Shown here: one piece after another, positions 46,690 to 56,614 of the stretch
Position numbering within the stretch: position 1 is the stretch's first letter
Layout of the letters: each line of letters opens with the position of its first letter
Source of the DNA: Neurospora intermedia
Taxonomy: Eukaryota > Ascomycota > Sordariomycetes > Sordariales > Sordariaceae
Assembly: GCA_037102815.1 (NCBI GenBank)
Contig: BTPP01000008.1
Coordinates: 2,170,001-2,234,000, forward strand
Direction: 5' to 3'
Length of the DNA stretch: 64,000 bases
Notes under the pieces: model-generated
Database searches by the model: none
What the model was told of the DNA's origin: nothing
Seen by the model: the letters and a program-made list of their open reading frames with translations, nothing else
Position numbers and translations under genes: made by a program

Positions 46690-48831
46690 TCAATCATCCA
46701 ACGCCTCTCCACTCAAGATCCCCCTCAAAATCCCCACTCCCGCCCCATCATCCTTCAGCAAAGTCTGCTCAACCTCCCTCTCCCCCACACAACTAGCCAC
46801 CCTCTTTTCGTCTCCCGCCACCAGCGCACCTCCCATCCCAAACACGTCCTTCTTCTTCTTGCCTCCCCGCTTCGGTGTCCCCACTCCAGGCGAGCTATAC
46901 CCCAACGCAGTAAATGATCCCGTCTTGCCGTCCACTGGCGTGATTAAACTGAGAGTTTCCAGGGAAGACACAACCTCCCGGAACTCAGATGACGAAAGCG
47001 GATGTAGCAACGAGTCCTGTTTGCAGAGCTTGGTGTATGCCTCATAGAGAGACTTGACTGTGGGTGCAATCGGCGCCTCTTGTTTCCTCGACGGAGTGCC
47101 GGTGGTGGATGTAAAACTGGCAGAGGCCGAGTTGAGAGCTTCCGACTGCGCGGCACGGTTACGTTTCTCGATGGCGACCAGAGCGCACAGAGCGGCTTTT
47201 TGCTGGAGGTTGAGTGTCTTGAGGCGTTGAGTGGTGCCGTTGCTGAATGCTGCGGCTGTGACTTTGCTGAGATGGGCGATGCTGACGCGCGGAGCGGTGG
47301 CAGGTGTCAAGGCCTGTAGGGATTTGAGTAAAGAGGCCGAGACGCTGGCGCTGGGTCCAGTGGAGATGCTCCGGAAGAGAGAGGAAGGCGCAGGAGCCGA
47401 GGAGAGGTTGGTGTTTTCGCCTAGGACGCGCTTCTTGGAGGGAGACATTTGTAGCATCTGCTCCTTGACTTCGTTTTCGTGCTTCAGACGGGTCTCGGAC
47501 TCGACCAGGTCGATGGCGCGGCGGCAGATTTCAAAGGCGCGGCGCAGGTCGCCGGTTTGGCTGGAGACCTTGCGCGAGCAGAGCTCGATGGCGGCTGGGT
47601 GGAAGAAGGGGATGTAGTTGGGATCCTTGGGTGTTCCACCGGGAAGCAGGCTCTTGAGACGTGTGATGATGATGTTCTTGACCTGAGGCGCCGTGTATGG
47701 AAGGATGGGCAAAAGCTCAGGCTTGAGGTTGCGCGACTTGAGGCGTGGTAGGAAGCGGTCGGTGAGATCGAGCGCGTTGGCAATGCCGATCAGGGCGAGG
47801 CGCGAGTTCTTCTTTTCGAGTGACCATTCGAAGAGGCTGTAGAGACTTTCAGGGTCGAGGGTGAGGATGTGGTCGATTTCGTCCAACACCACGAGGAAGA
47901 CGTCCTGGGTCTTTTTCTTGGGCAGGATGAGCTTTTGGAGAGCTGCCACGACATCGCTTTCGGTTGAGAGTTCCTCCTTGTCCTCATCTTTGCTGACTAG
48001 CTGGTCGAGAAGGGTGACGTAGAGATCCTTGGACGACTTGATGCTCATGCAGTTGATGTATGCCTTGCGCACTGTTGATGTCTCGGATGCGAACTTGTCG
48101 GTGACCTTGTTGACGATGGCGCTCTTTCCAGTACCAGGAGGTCCGCTGACGTAGAGGCAGCCGCTGGGATGGGCGGTGGTGCAGCGATCCAGGAAAGTGT
48201 TGAGCTTCTCGCGCTCGTCGTCGCGTCCAATGAGTTCGCCAGGATCGGCGCTTCGAGAAAAGAGTTGGCGAGCTTGATGGTAGACTGTTTGAGAAGCCGC
48301 GGGGGTCATGGGCGTGCTTGGTGTCATGCGCCTGGAGAGCTTGCCAACGGACATGACGCGATGGCGCGGAGTGGTGACTGGTACCCTTGCGAAGACATCG
48401 TAGTGTCGTGGTGTAGAAGGTGTGACGGGAGCTGTCTTTGGCGGACTGGCGATGACTGACTTGCGCCTTCTGAGAAGTGACTTGGATGGTGTCTCGGCCT
48501 CGATTCTGTCCTCCTCCCCCTCGTCTCCTGTGGGCTTGCGGTTCTCCTTGTGGTTCTCAACGTCTTCGTCGGCAATTGGCTTGGGTGGTGAGGCGGCCTT
48601 CTCCTTCTCTGCTTGGATGTGGTCAGGCTCATGGTGGATTTCTGGGTAAATTCGGAGAGAGCGTCTTGTTCGCTTGACGGCAAGAGGGCCTAGTGTGATT
48701 TCCTCGTCTTGTGGCTTGTCAGTATGTCGATGGCAGGAACTCTTGAATGTCGTCGTCAGTTGTAGCTCACCTGTGAGTCTAGTGCTCCTTCTCCTCTTTC
48801 CCAGAGTCGTGGGCGCGCTAGGCGAGGCCAT
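46690..48831 (-). CDS. cdc6: Replication licensing ATPase Cdc6/Cdc18
   Basis: A single 713-residue frame from the ATG at 48831. It is an AAA+ ATPase of the Orc1/Cdc6 group, which with ORC and Cdt1 loads the MCM helicase at origins in G1. The Cdc6 boundary motif LIGRDDEREKLNTFLDRC precedes Walker A (GPPGTGKS, residues 230-237); Walker B has the form LVVLDEID (Asp317-Glu318). Sensor 1 is in ALIGIANALDLTDRFLPRL and sensor 2 near SSQTGDLRRAFEICRRA. The C-terminal winged-helix region (LYEAYTKLCKQDSLLHPLSSSEF) is present. The N-terminal 190 residues hold many Ser/Thr-Pro sites (TPSTPRH, TPSTPMTP) and basic clusters, as expected for CDK-regulated Cdc6, though no kinase control is shown here. A short N-terminal intron is conceivable near residue 20 but not required. 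It is divergent from molybdenum cofactor sulfurase. Confidence 0.93.
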   Translation of the reverse strand: MASPSAPTTLGKRRRSTRLTGELQLTTTFKSSCHRHTDKPQDEEITLGPLAVKRTRRSLRIYPEIHHEPDHIQAEKEKAASPPKPIADEDVENHKENRKPTGDEGEEDRIEAETPSKSLLRRRKSVIASPPKTAPVTPSTPRHYDVFARVPVTTPRHRVMSVGKLSRRMTPSTPMTPAASQTVYHQARQLFSRSADPGELIGRDDEREKLNTFLDRCTTAHPSGCLYVSGPPGTGKSAIVNKVTDKFASETSTVRKAYINCMSIKSSKDLYVTLLDQLVSKDEDKEELSTESDVVAALQKLILPKKKTQDVFLVVLDEIDHILTLDPESLYSLFEWSLEKKNSRLALIGIANALDLTDRFLPRLKSRNLKPELLPILPYTAPQVKNIIITRLKSLLPGGTPKDPNYIPFFHPAAIELCSRKVSSQTGDLRRAFEICRRAIDLVESETRLKHENEVKEQMLQMSPSKKRVLGENTNLSSAPAPSSLFRSISTGPSASVSASLLKSLQALTPATAPRVSIAHLSKVTAAAFSNGTTQRLKTLNLQQKAALCALVAIEKRNRAAQSEALNSASASFTSTTGTPSRKQEAPIAPTVKSLYEAYTKLCKQDSLLHPLSSSEFREVVSSLETLSLITPVDGKTGSFTALGYSSPGVGTPKRGGKKKKDVFGMGGALVAGDEKRVASCVGEREVEQTLLKDDGAGVGILRGILSGEALDD

Positions 48832-50079
48832 GGTTTTTTATCAAGTCAAAAACACCAGTTGCAATGCACAATTACAAAAACAAGCGGCAATCGTGTGGAA
48901 AGAACGATGCGCGGATGTTGATGGTGGTGATGAACTTTGTGTGGTTGTGTGGTTGTAAAGTGGAAAGAGGAACCTTGAGCACTCAGTCCCAGTCGCACTG
49001 CACCAAAGTAGAATTCCAGTTCGCGCGCTCCACCCCTGGCGCATTCCCCATTGCGGAGACGCGACCGCGAATTTGTGGGGCTACAGCTCGGTGCTCGACG
49101 CGGCTTCCCCGCGGCACTGCGCGTTTCAATTAAGCCCCGTTGCGCATGAGCCACATAGTATGTGGCTGGAGAGGGTTCGTTTCGTGGCGCGTGCCTCATG
49201 TTCAAGCGGGGCCTCTTTCAGATCTGGATCCACTACCCCGCACTATTCCCACAGTGTCCACAGGGGCATTCCAGGGGAACCCTCCACTGAAGCAGGGAGA
49301 CCGCCGCCTGTGTTTCACTTTGCCGTGCTGGAAAGTGGCGATCTCCGTCCCGTTGGACCTCCCGAATCGGTATAAGAGAACTAAACCTTCAATACCCGGG
49401 CGACGCCACTGTCTTTGGTTGAGTTTATCGACAAGTATCACCTTGCAGGGAATCCTGGGTTTCTGAACATGGCCTCTTAAGCATGTTTTTCCACGGACTA
49501 TCATTTGACAATAGCAAAAACGAAAAGACTTATTGCCAAAAACATAAGTTTTAACCCAAACTTGATATTTTACTTTTAAGTTTGACCTTAGAATCTACTT
49601 TTCCTACTATCAACGCTAAGAAAAAAAGGCCTAAAGCAAATGATTTCTCTTGAAATTTTGGTCATTGATGATAGCACCTAAATACAATAATTCAAACTCG
49701 TAGTAGTATTTATTAGTTTTAAAGTTGTAAAGCAGCCAAATGCATCAGATTTTTTCCTTATTTGTAGCACTTTTATCCCTATTTTCTATATTTGAAAAAA
49801 TATTTCATAATGTCTTTTCATTATTTTTGGACAAAACAGAATTTTTCGCTTTGCTATTGTCAAATGATAGTCCGTGGAAGAACATTGTATATTAGGACTT
49901 AAGAGGCCATGTTCAGAAACCCAGGATTCCTTGCATGGCATGAACACAAGCAATGACAAGTCATCCACCTCACTGTCTGATCAGATGTCCATGTCGATAG
50001 CCCAGAGATATTACAGCAATATCAAAGTTGAATAACCGTATGTCTCAATGGACATGGTGATACTTGATTGTTCTCCAAG
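48832..50079. promoter_or_regulatory. Divergent cdc6 / molybdenum cofactor sulfurase promoter region
   Basis: 1248 bases separate the two start codons. The cdc6-proximal half (to about 49400) is ordinary mixed sequence with GC-rich blocks around 49020-49130, including two GCGCGC-like sites. The other half is occupied by the inverted-repeat element at 49441-49938. Only about 140 bases remain between that element and the sulfurase start codon at 50080, so the element may overlap its promoter. Confidence 0.6.
49441..49938. mobile_element. 498-bp AT-rich element with long terminal inverted repeats (MITE-like)
   Basis: The left arm (about 49441-49526) and right arm (about 49843-49938) are inverted copies. 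A 33-base core beginning GGAATCCTGGGTTTCTGAAC is identical, and a second block with CCACGGACTATCATTTGACA is also identical. The right arm has about ten extra bases between the two blocks. The interior of about 315 bases is strongly AT-rich and has no coding frame. Size, structure and lack of a gene fit a non-autonomous DNA transposon (MITE). A CA dinucleotide lies directly outside both ends and could be a 2-bp target duplication, but two bases could match by chance. I do not recognise the family. Confidence 0.8.
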
Positions 50080-52893
50080 ATGGGTTCGTTAAACATACAG
50101 CACAATGGCTACAATGCCGACGTGGAAAGATTAAGAGAAGAAGAGTATCCTATGCTGAAGGGTAGGCCCCTTACAATCATCTCGAAACAACTTGACCAAA
50201 CAACTGACACAGAACAAGTAGACTCCATCTACCTCGACCATGCCGGCACCACCCCTTATCCCAAGTCCCTCATGGACCGTTTCGCCCAAGAGATGACCGC
50301 CAACCTCTTCGGCAACCCCCACTCCGCCTCAGCTTCCTCCCAACTATCAACTCAGCGTATCCAAGACATCCGTCTCCGAGCCCTGCAGTTCTTCAACGCC
50401 GACCCAGCCGACTTTGACCTCGTCTTTGTCGCCAACGCTACGGCAGGCATCAAGCTCGTCACCGATGCCATGAGATGTCTCCCCACGGGTTTTGACTATG
50501 TCTACCATCAAGCCAGTCACACCAGCCTGGTAGGCGTCCGGGAAGAAGCCCGAAGTAGCGTTTGTCTGGACACTCGACAGGTGGAAGACTGGTTATCAGG
50601 GAGTTATCCCTTTGACGACAACGAAGACGAAGAAAGACCAATACTCTTCGCCTACCCAGCACAATCCAACATGGACGGCCGTCGCTTTCCCCTTTCTTGG
50701 TCTTCCCAGATTGGTCGACAGTCTCAAGCGCCAACCAACAAACGAAAGACCTACACCCTCCTAGACGCCGCCGCTCTCGTCTCCTCGTCCCCCTTGGACT
50801 TATCCAACGCCCAAACAGCACCGGACTTTGTCGTCCTCTCTTTCTACAAAATCTTTGGGTTTCCCGATCTCGGCGCTTTGCTCGTCCGGAAGGAGGTCCA
50901 GGATGTGTTTTCGTCCAGACGGTATTTTGGCGGTGGGACGGTGGATATGGTTGTCTGTGTGAAAGAGCAATGGCATGCTCCCAAAGATGGATTTCCCCAT
51001 GAGAGATTGGAGGATGGGACGTTACCGATACACAGTATCATCGCGTTGGACATCGCTATGGATATTCATGCCACGCTATTTGGGTCGATGGAGCGGGTGG
51101 CGGGCCATACTGGATTTTTGGCCAGGCGGCTATATCAAGGGCTGAAGGGGCTGAGGCATGCGAATGGTGAACTGGTTTGTGCCATTTACTCCCCGGATCC
51201 TGAGACGGAAGACAGCGGACCAGTGGTGGCGTTCAACATCCGAAACGCACAAGGGATATGGATCAGTCTCGCCGAAGTGGAAAAATTAGCGACGCTTAAG
51301 GGCATACATACCAGGACTGGAGGGGTGTGTAACCCCGGAGGCATCGCCACTGCTTTGGGACTGGAGCCATGGGAGATGAAACAGAATTTTTCTTCGGGGT
51401 TTCGATGTGGAACGGATAATGATGCCATGGGTGGAAAACCAACTGGGATTATCAGAGTGAGCCTAGGGGCAATGAGCACGATGGCGGACGTGGATCGGTT
51501 CGTTAAATTTGTGGAGGAATTTTACCGCGAGGATACACCACCGAACCTACCTCCGCCAGAAACGGAACTTAAACCATCACTACGAAACACACCAGAACTT
51601 TATATCAAAAGCATAGTCGTCTACCCCATCAAAAGCTGTGCCGGCTTCCACGTTCCCCCGGGCATCGACTGGGAGGTCCGCCCCGAAGGCCTAGTCTGGG
51701 ACCGCGAATGGTGTCTAGTCCACCGCGGCTCAGGCCAAGCACTCAGCCAAAAACGATACCCTCACATGGCACTTTTACGACCAAATCTAGATTTCTTCAG
51801 GGGTGAACTGCAAGTTACTTATGCCGGCGACACCTCTTCGTCACCAGGTTTACCATCCTCGATATCGGTCCCTCTGTCCAAAAACCCAAGGATGTACGCC
51901 CCCAAGAAATCAGGTATGTCCTCCCGCGTCTGCGGCGAGGAAATCACACCCCAAACATACGCTTCCGCACAAATCAACGACTTCTTCTCGACTGTCCTCG
52001 GGGTGCCGTGCGTGCTGGCCAGGTTCCCGCCAGGTGGGCAGGGGAAGGGGATGATGAGGCATGCCAAGGCACATTTACAGAGACATCAGCAGCCTGGCCC
52101 GATGTGCAGCAAGCTGGCAAGACCAGCAATGATGCCAGGCGCTTTCCCTTCTCCTGAAGCAGCAGAAACGCCCCCGTCGCCACCAGATTCGGATACCGAA
52201 AGGTCAGCGACTCCAACTCAAGAAACTCAGGGTCCAAAACCACGAAGGATATTATTATCGAATGAAAGTCCGATTTTGGCGATTACCAGTACGAGTGTCG
52301 ATGCCTTGAACCAGTCCATCGCTGCTCTCAATCCGTTAGCAACAGCAGCAGCAACGGGACCGATTTCAGAAGCGGTGTTTAGAGCTAATCTTGTCTTGTC
52401 CCCTTCACCTTCCAGCCCTTCCGCTTCCACCACCTCAAAACCAAAACCAAACCCAAACCCAAAACCAAAACCAAACCTAAGCCCTTACGAAGAAGATACC
52501 TGGTCATTCCTTACCATTTTCAACTCCCCTTCGTCTTCTTCTTCCCCTTCTTCCTCAGGCTACCATCAAACAAAAATCAAATTCCAAATGCTAGGCTCCT
52601 GCCGACGCTGCCACATGGTCTGCATAGACCAAGCCACCGGACTCAAAACCGCAGGAGGCGAACCATTTGTGACACTAAGTAAGACGAGGAGGTTCGAGGG
52701 GAAGGTCTTTTTCGGTGTGCATATGGGGTTGCAGGAGGAGGAGGGGGATGAGGATGAGAATGCTGAGAGTATAGAAAGGGAGGGGACGGGGACGGGGACG
52801 GGGACGGGGCCGGGAACGGAAAGAATGGGAGGAAACGGAAGGGTGGTGAAGATTAGGGTGGGGGATGTGGTGAGGCCTTCTTATTTGTTATAG
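50080..52893 (+). CDS. Molybdenum cofactor sulfurase (HxB/MOCOS family)
   Basis: A 937-residue single-exon gene. It adds the terminal sulfur ligand to molybdenum cofactor, needed by xanthine dehydrogenase and aldehyde oxidase-type enzymes; the Aspergillus nidulans counterpart is HxB. The N-terminal half is a class V aminotransferase (NifS-like) fold: IYLDHAGTTPYPKSLMDRF, ANATAGIKLV, and PLP lysine 257 in SFYKIFGFPDLGALLV. Cys417 in TRTGGVCNPGG matches the persulfide-forming cysteine of the family. The C-terminal half is a MOSC module starting near residue 508 (YIKSIVVYPIKSCAGFHV, RPEGLVWDREWCLV) and continuing near residue 837 (LGSCRRCHMVCID). Low-complexity insertions interrupt the MOSC part (KPNPNPKPKPN near residue 795 and a GTGTG run near 905). 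The ATG at 50080 follows CCAAG and is the first ATG in frame. Confidence 0.95.
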   Translation: MGSLNIQHNGYNADVERLREEEYPMLKGRPLTIISKQLDQTTDTEQVDSIYLDHAGTTPYPKSLMDRFAQEMTANLFGNPHSASASSQLSTQRIQDIRLRALQFFNADPADFDLVFVANATAGIKLVTDAMRCLPTGFDYVYHQASHTSLVGVREEARSSVCLDTRQVEDWLSGSYPFDDNEDEERPILFAYPAQSNMDGRRFPLSWSSQIGRQSQAPTNKRKTYTLLDAAALVSSSPLDLSNAQTAPDFVVLSFYKIFGFPDLGALLVRKEVQDVFSSRRYFGGGTVDMVVCVKEQWHAPKDGFPHERLEDGTLPIHSIIALDIAMDIHATLFGSMERVAGHTGFLARRLYQGLKGLRHANGELVCAIYSPDPETEDSGPVVAFNIRNAQGIWISLAEVEKLATLKGIHTRTGGVCNPGGIATALGLEPWEMKQNFSSGFRCGTDNDAMGGKPTGIIRVSLGAMSTMADVDRFVKFVEEFYREDTPPNLPPPETELKPSLRNTPELYIKSIVVYPIKSCAGFHVPPGIDWEVRPEGLVWDREWCLVHRGSGQALSQKRYPHMALLRPNLDFFRGELQVTYAGDTSSSPGLPSSISVPLSKNPRMYAPKKSGMSSRVCGEEITPQTYASAQINDFFSTVLGVPCVLARFPPGGQGKGMMRHAKAHLQRHQQPGPMCSKLARPAMMPGAFPSPEAAETPPSPPDSDTERSATPTQETQGPKPRRILLSNESPILAITSTSVDALNQSIAALNPLATAAATGPISEAVFRANLVLSPSPSSPSASTTSKPKPNPNPKPKPNLSPYEEDTWSFLTIFNSPSSSSSPSSSGYHQTKIKFQMLGSCRRCHMVCIDQATGLKTAGGEPFVTLSKTRRFEGKVFFGVHMGLQEEEGDEDENAESIEREGTGTGTGTGPGTERMGGNGRVVKIRVGDVVRPSYLL

Positions 52894-53429
52894 ATACCTG
52901 AGTTTGAAGATTGGAGGTTGGAGGTTGAAGATTGGAGGGAGGAGGAGGGAGTTTTTGAGGTTACCTAGGGAAGGAGGTTGGAGGTGGTACTTAAGGATTA
53001 CTTCTTCACATAAGATCATCAGATCCATACATCACGACAATTGTTGAAACATAATAAGAGTAAAATTCTCCCCCATCTTTGACAGGATTTTACTAACTGA
53101 TTGACTGACTGATTGACTGACTAACTAACTACCTAATTAACTTGATACTCAACTCAACTCAACTCAAGTCATATCGTTGCCATATCGTAAATACACAAAG
53201 AAAAAGTACCTCTGACTATTCGTTGTAACATGTTCCAGACAGATACCTTACCTAAATCTTCCACTTTGTTCATATTGAACATTCAGTACAGCGTAAGACT
53301 AGGTATGCCAGTTTCAAACAGTCTTTATACAAAAGTGCCTTACCTACCCATCCATCCATCAACCTTTATCAAGTTGACTACAGGTACCCAGATTATCAAT
53401 TCATATAATCCGACCTGATTTCAACTTTT

Positions 53430-53480
<51 letters not shown>

Positions 53481-54119
53481 AACAACCATCTAGTACCGAC
53501 TTGTGCATTATTCTTACCTACTTTCTCAGTGCAGTTTCACTTACCTATGTTGCAAGGAAGACGCGAGGAAACACATCTTCGTTTTCACAATAGCTACCTA
53601 GGTAGGTAACGGTGGATTATCTACCTACCTATTCATTCATCTCTATGTATCAGTCAGTGTATGAAGAGGAGAGCCGACAGACAAAAATGTATACGTCAAG
53701 GTAGTCCCAATAGTATCCCTGAAGGACGGTCCAGCCACTATAAAGCCCTGCCGCGAACGTGTCTGAGGAAAGGGATACGACAAAGATATATAGGTAATTA
53801 GTAATATAGATATCATAGAATTTGTCACGCACCCCCAATTCCTTCAGTGCTCATTTATGTCTTTTACTCGTTCCTCTTTGAGACCATCTATTTTGGGTGC
53901 ACCAGTTAAACTAACCTATGTACATTGAACACACCCACAAACAACCAACCAACTCATCCACACTCATCCACTCATTATCAAACTACCTATTACATAGAAA
54001 ACGTATATACATACTTTTAACGTTCTTTTTAGATACTTGCCCCCATCACACTTTGGCATGTTCCTTTTTGCTCTTTCTTCCCTTTTAACTCGTCACCAAC
54101 CTTCCACATTCCCTCTTAT
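52894..54119. other. Convergent intergenic region with long T tract
   Basis: Lies between the sulfurase stop and the mannosidase stop. It includes a GGAGGTTGGAGGTTG purine strip (about 52910-52990), a GACTGATT/ACTAACTA strip (about 53097-53135) and a T tract with one C interruption (53426-53479). No coding frame is supported. Confidence 0.65.
53426..53479. repeat. T-rich tract of 54 bases
   Basis: Fifty-four bases of T with a single C at 53442, in the 3' intergenic region between two convergent genes. Confidence 0.9.
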
Positions 54120-56614
54120 CTACGCACTCTTTGTCTCCCCTGTCGTCGTCGTCGTCGTCGTCGTCCTCGGCTTCCTCTCCCACCCAGTCTTCAACAACCT
54201 CCCCACCTCAAACACCGGCAACGGGTGCGCCTCGGTATTAAACACGACCTTATCCAACGGCAACAGATCCTCCGGACTGAACAACAAATAAAAGTACTTG
54301 AGCGTCTCCGCCATCCAGAAGCTCTCCATATTATCTTTGATCACAGGCGGTATGACATTAGCATTCGACAAGCTCGTAAACCCGCCGCCGTCCTCGACAG
54401 CAGTGTAGTTGACAAACGACTTGAACATGTCCCAACCCCACTCGCGGTACTTGACGTCGCCCGTGATGCGGTACATGTAGAAGAGGGACTCGACGGTTTC
54501 GGGCCGTTGGAGGTTATGCGCGTCCATTTGATGGACTTCGTAGTCCTTGCGCCAGGTCGCGTCAGGGCCGGCGGGGTCATCGAAAATGGAATCTGGTGGG
54601 CTGGTGTGCGAGGAGGACTCTGGCAAGGGGTCGGAGGGGATCTTGAAGTAGGTGATTTCCGCGGCGAGACCCGTCGCCATGTACCGGTACATACCCCAGC
54701 ACGTTTGCATCAGCTCGCGGGCGAGCTTCATGTCGGCTTCGCGCTGCTTGTTCCAGAAGCCGGGCTTCTTGCGGGCTTCGCGCTCCGAGAGGCCTTCGGT
54801 GGCGGCGAGGGCAATGGTTCCCGGGAGGAAGCAGACGAGATGGTCCATCTTGGGAGATAAGCTGCCCTCGAGACCCGAGGGACGTTCGCCGACAATGGTG
54901 AATCCGCTGTTCTCGGTGTAGGTGACTAGGTGCTTGCGGATGCCCTGGAGAGCGTCGTTCCACATGTCTTGGTAGATGGGTTCGGCCTTGTGGGTTTGCA
55001 GGTACTGCTTGATCAGGTATTCGTAGTAGGAATCGCCGCGCGAGCCGAGCCGGATGTTTTGGGTATGGAAGTGGCCGGTGCTGGGTTGGATGAAGATGGG
55101 TACGAGGCCATCGGGGGCTTGGTTGTCGTCTATCACTTTCATGACCTTTTCGGAGCGGTCCCAAAAGTCCTTTTCGCCTGTTAGGTTGGCGAGGTACTTG
55201 AATTCGAGCTGGAGGGTGGTGGCTTCGGCGGTGGAAGAGGCACCCATGTCGGCGTGCGAGGGCAGGCCTTGGAATTTACCGAGGTTGACGCTCGCGTAGG
55301 GGATGCCAGAGGGCGTGTCAAAGGCGGACATGAGGCGGTCGGCGAGGTCGCGGGCCTTTTCGAGGTAAAGGTCCTCACCGGGTGCGCCCACGTCGTCATC
55401 GGAGATGGGCGCTAGGTTCGGGTACTCGGTGCTAAGGTAGTAAGCCGACAAGAGACCGCCCATCATGCGGATGGTCGTCTCAAAGGTGTTGACATCTTGA
55501 TCCTGGTCCCAGGTCAACGACTTGGAGATCCACTCGCGAGCATGAGTAACCCGCGAGGTCAAGTTCATGATCATCAAGGTATCTAACGAATCGATAATGA
55601 TCCAACCCAAACCCTTGGGGGCCATGTTCCGGCCCGTCTTGGACACGGGGTGAAACTCGTCATAACCTAGTCACAAGTTAGCCTTACCCTATAGTCACAG
55701 TACCCAGCCCTTTTTCTAATAAAAGAGGAAGAAAAAAACATACCCCAGGCATATCTCTCATAAGCATCCCAACTCAGCTCCATAGCCTCAACAACCCTCT
55801 CCCTCCTCTTCAACCAATCCGCCTTACTCCTCGCCTTTGTATCCGAGCTCAACCACCCCCAATCGCCCAGCTTCGCCCTGGCTCGTTCATGATGCTCATC
55901 AAAGAAGCCCGTAAACCACAACAGCCCCAGCACCACCAAGACAAATAACCCCAACACCCTCTTTTTTCTCAAGAGCGGCCTAGGTCTCGCTCCTCCGGGG
56001 CCGTATCCATACGGCTTATCCTTGTACATGGGTAACGACCTTCGATCCGGGTTTAGGAATCCTCCAACTTTATCTTGTACTCCCCCTAATACTCCTCCTG
56101 CTGCTGATGGCCCTGCTCGTTGGCGGGTAGCAGCAGCCCACAGTCGATCTTCAGCTTGGCGCGCCGGATCCGTAAACGACGGGACGTGTCGTGGGATCGA
56201 AAAGGAGGCCATGTCCCCTTGTTCGTATTCTTCTTCTTCTTCTACTTCTGTGTCTTCCTCGTCGTATGTCTCTTCCGCAGCAGCAGCAGAAGCATCAGTA
56301 GCTGGCAGTAACGTGCCCTGCTCTAAATCCGACTGTGACTGTGACTGGCTCTGAAAGGCAGTCTGGTCGAGCGCCCTCTCGACTTCCTTGGCGGCGGCTT
56401 CGACGGCGTCGCGGGTGCGTTCAGCGGCCTGCTCTGCGAATTCGGCGGCTTTGGCAGCGGTCTCGACAGCCTGGTGGGCGGCTTTCTCGGCACGGTCGCG
56501 GAATTCGGTGGCGGCAGTGGTGGCGGTTGCGCGGAGGATGTTGATGGCGGCAATGGTACCGGGGCGGTTGAGAGAGAGGTTGTGGAGGTTGAATGGATCG
56601 CGGACGCGGTTCAT
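54120..56614 (-). CDS. Class I alpha-1,2-mannosidase (GH47), type II membrane protein
   Basis: Minus-strand exons are 56614..55744 and 55666..54120 with a 77-nt intron, 805 residues. It trims alpha-1,2-linked mannose from N-glycans in ER or Golgi. A transmembrane anchor (VLGLFVLVVLGLLWFTGF, about residues 220-237) follows basic residues RKKR, giving a cytosolic N-terminus and a lumenal catalytic domain. The GH47 fold begins at WDAYERYAWGYDEFHPVS across the splice. Family motifs are present: LGWIIIDSLDTLMIMNL, NTFETTIRMMGGLLSAYYL, RLGSRGDSYYEYLIKQYL, MDHLVCFLPGTIAL, RPETVESLFYMYRITGD and FNTEAHPLPVF, including the acidic catalytic residues and the Thr near the calcium site. The C-terminus ends in a Thr run. 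The 219-residue cytosolic tail is unusually long and contains an Ala-rich amphipathic helix; a start at Met135 would give a shorter tail. The promoter is shared with atg-10. Confidence 0.94.

Noticed and set aside
48700-48800. Possible short intron in the cdc6 N-terminus
   Set aside because: GTGAGC and CTGAC-like sites are present, but the frame reads through without disruption and the N-terminus is unconserved, so either reading is possible and the simpler one was kept.
49786-49968. Frames inside the inverted-repeat element
   Set aside because: They are short, AT-driven and lack any transposase-like residues.
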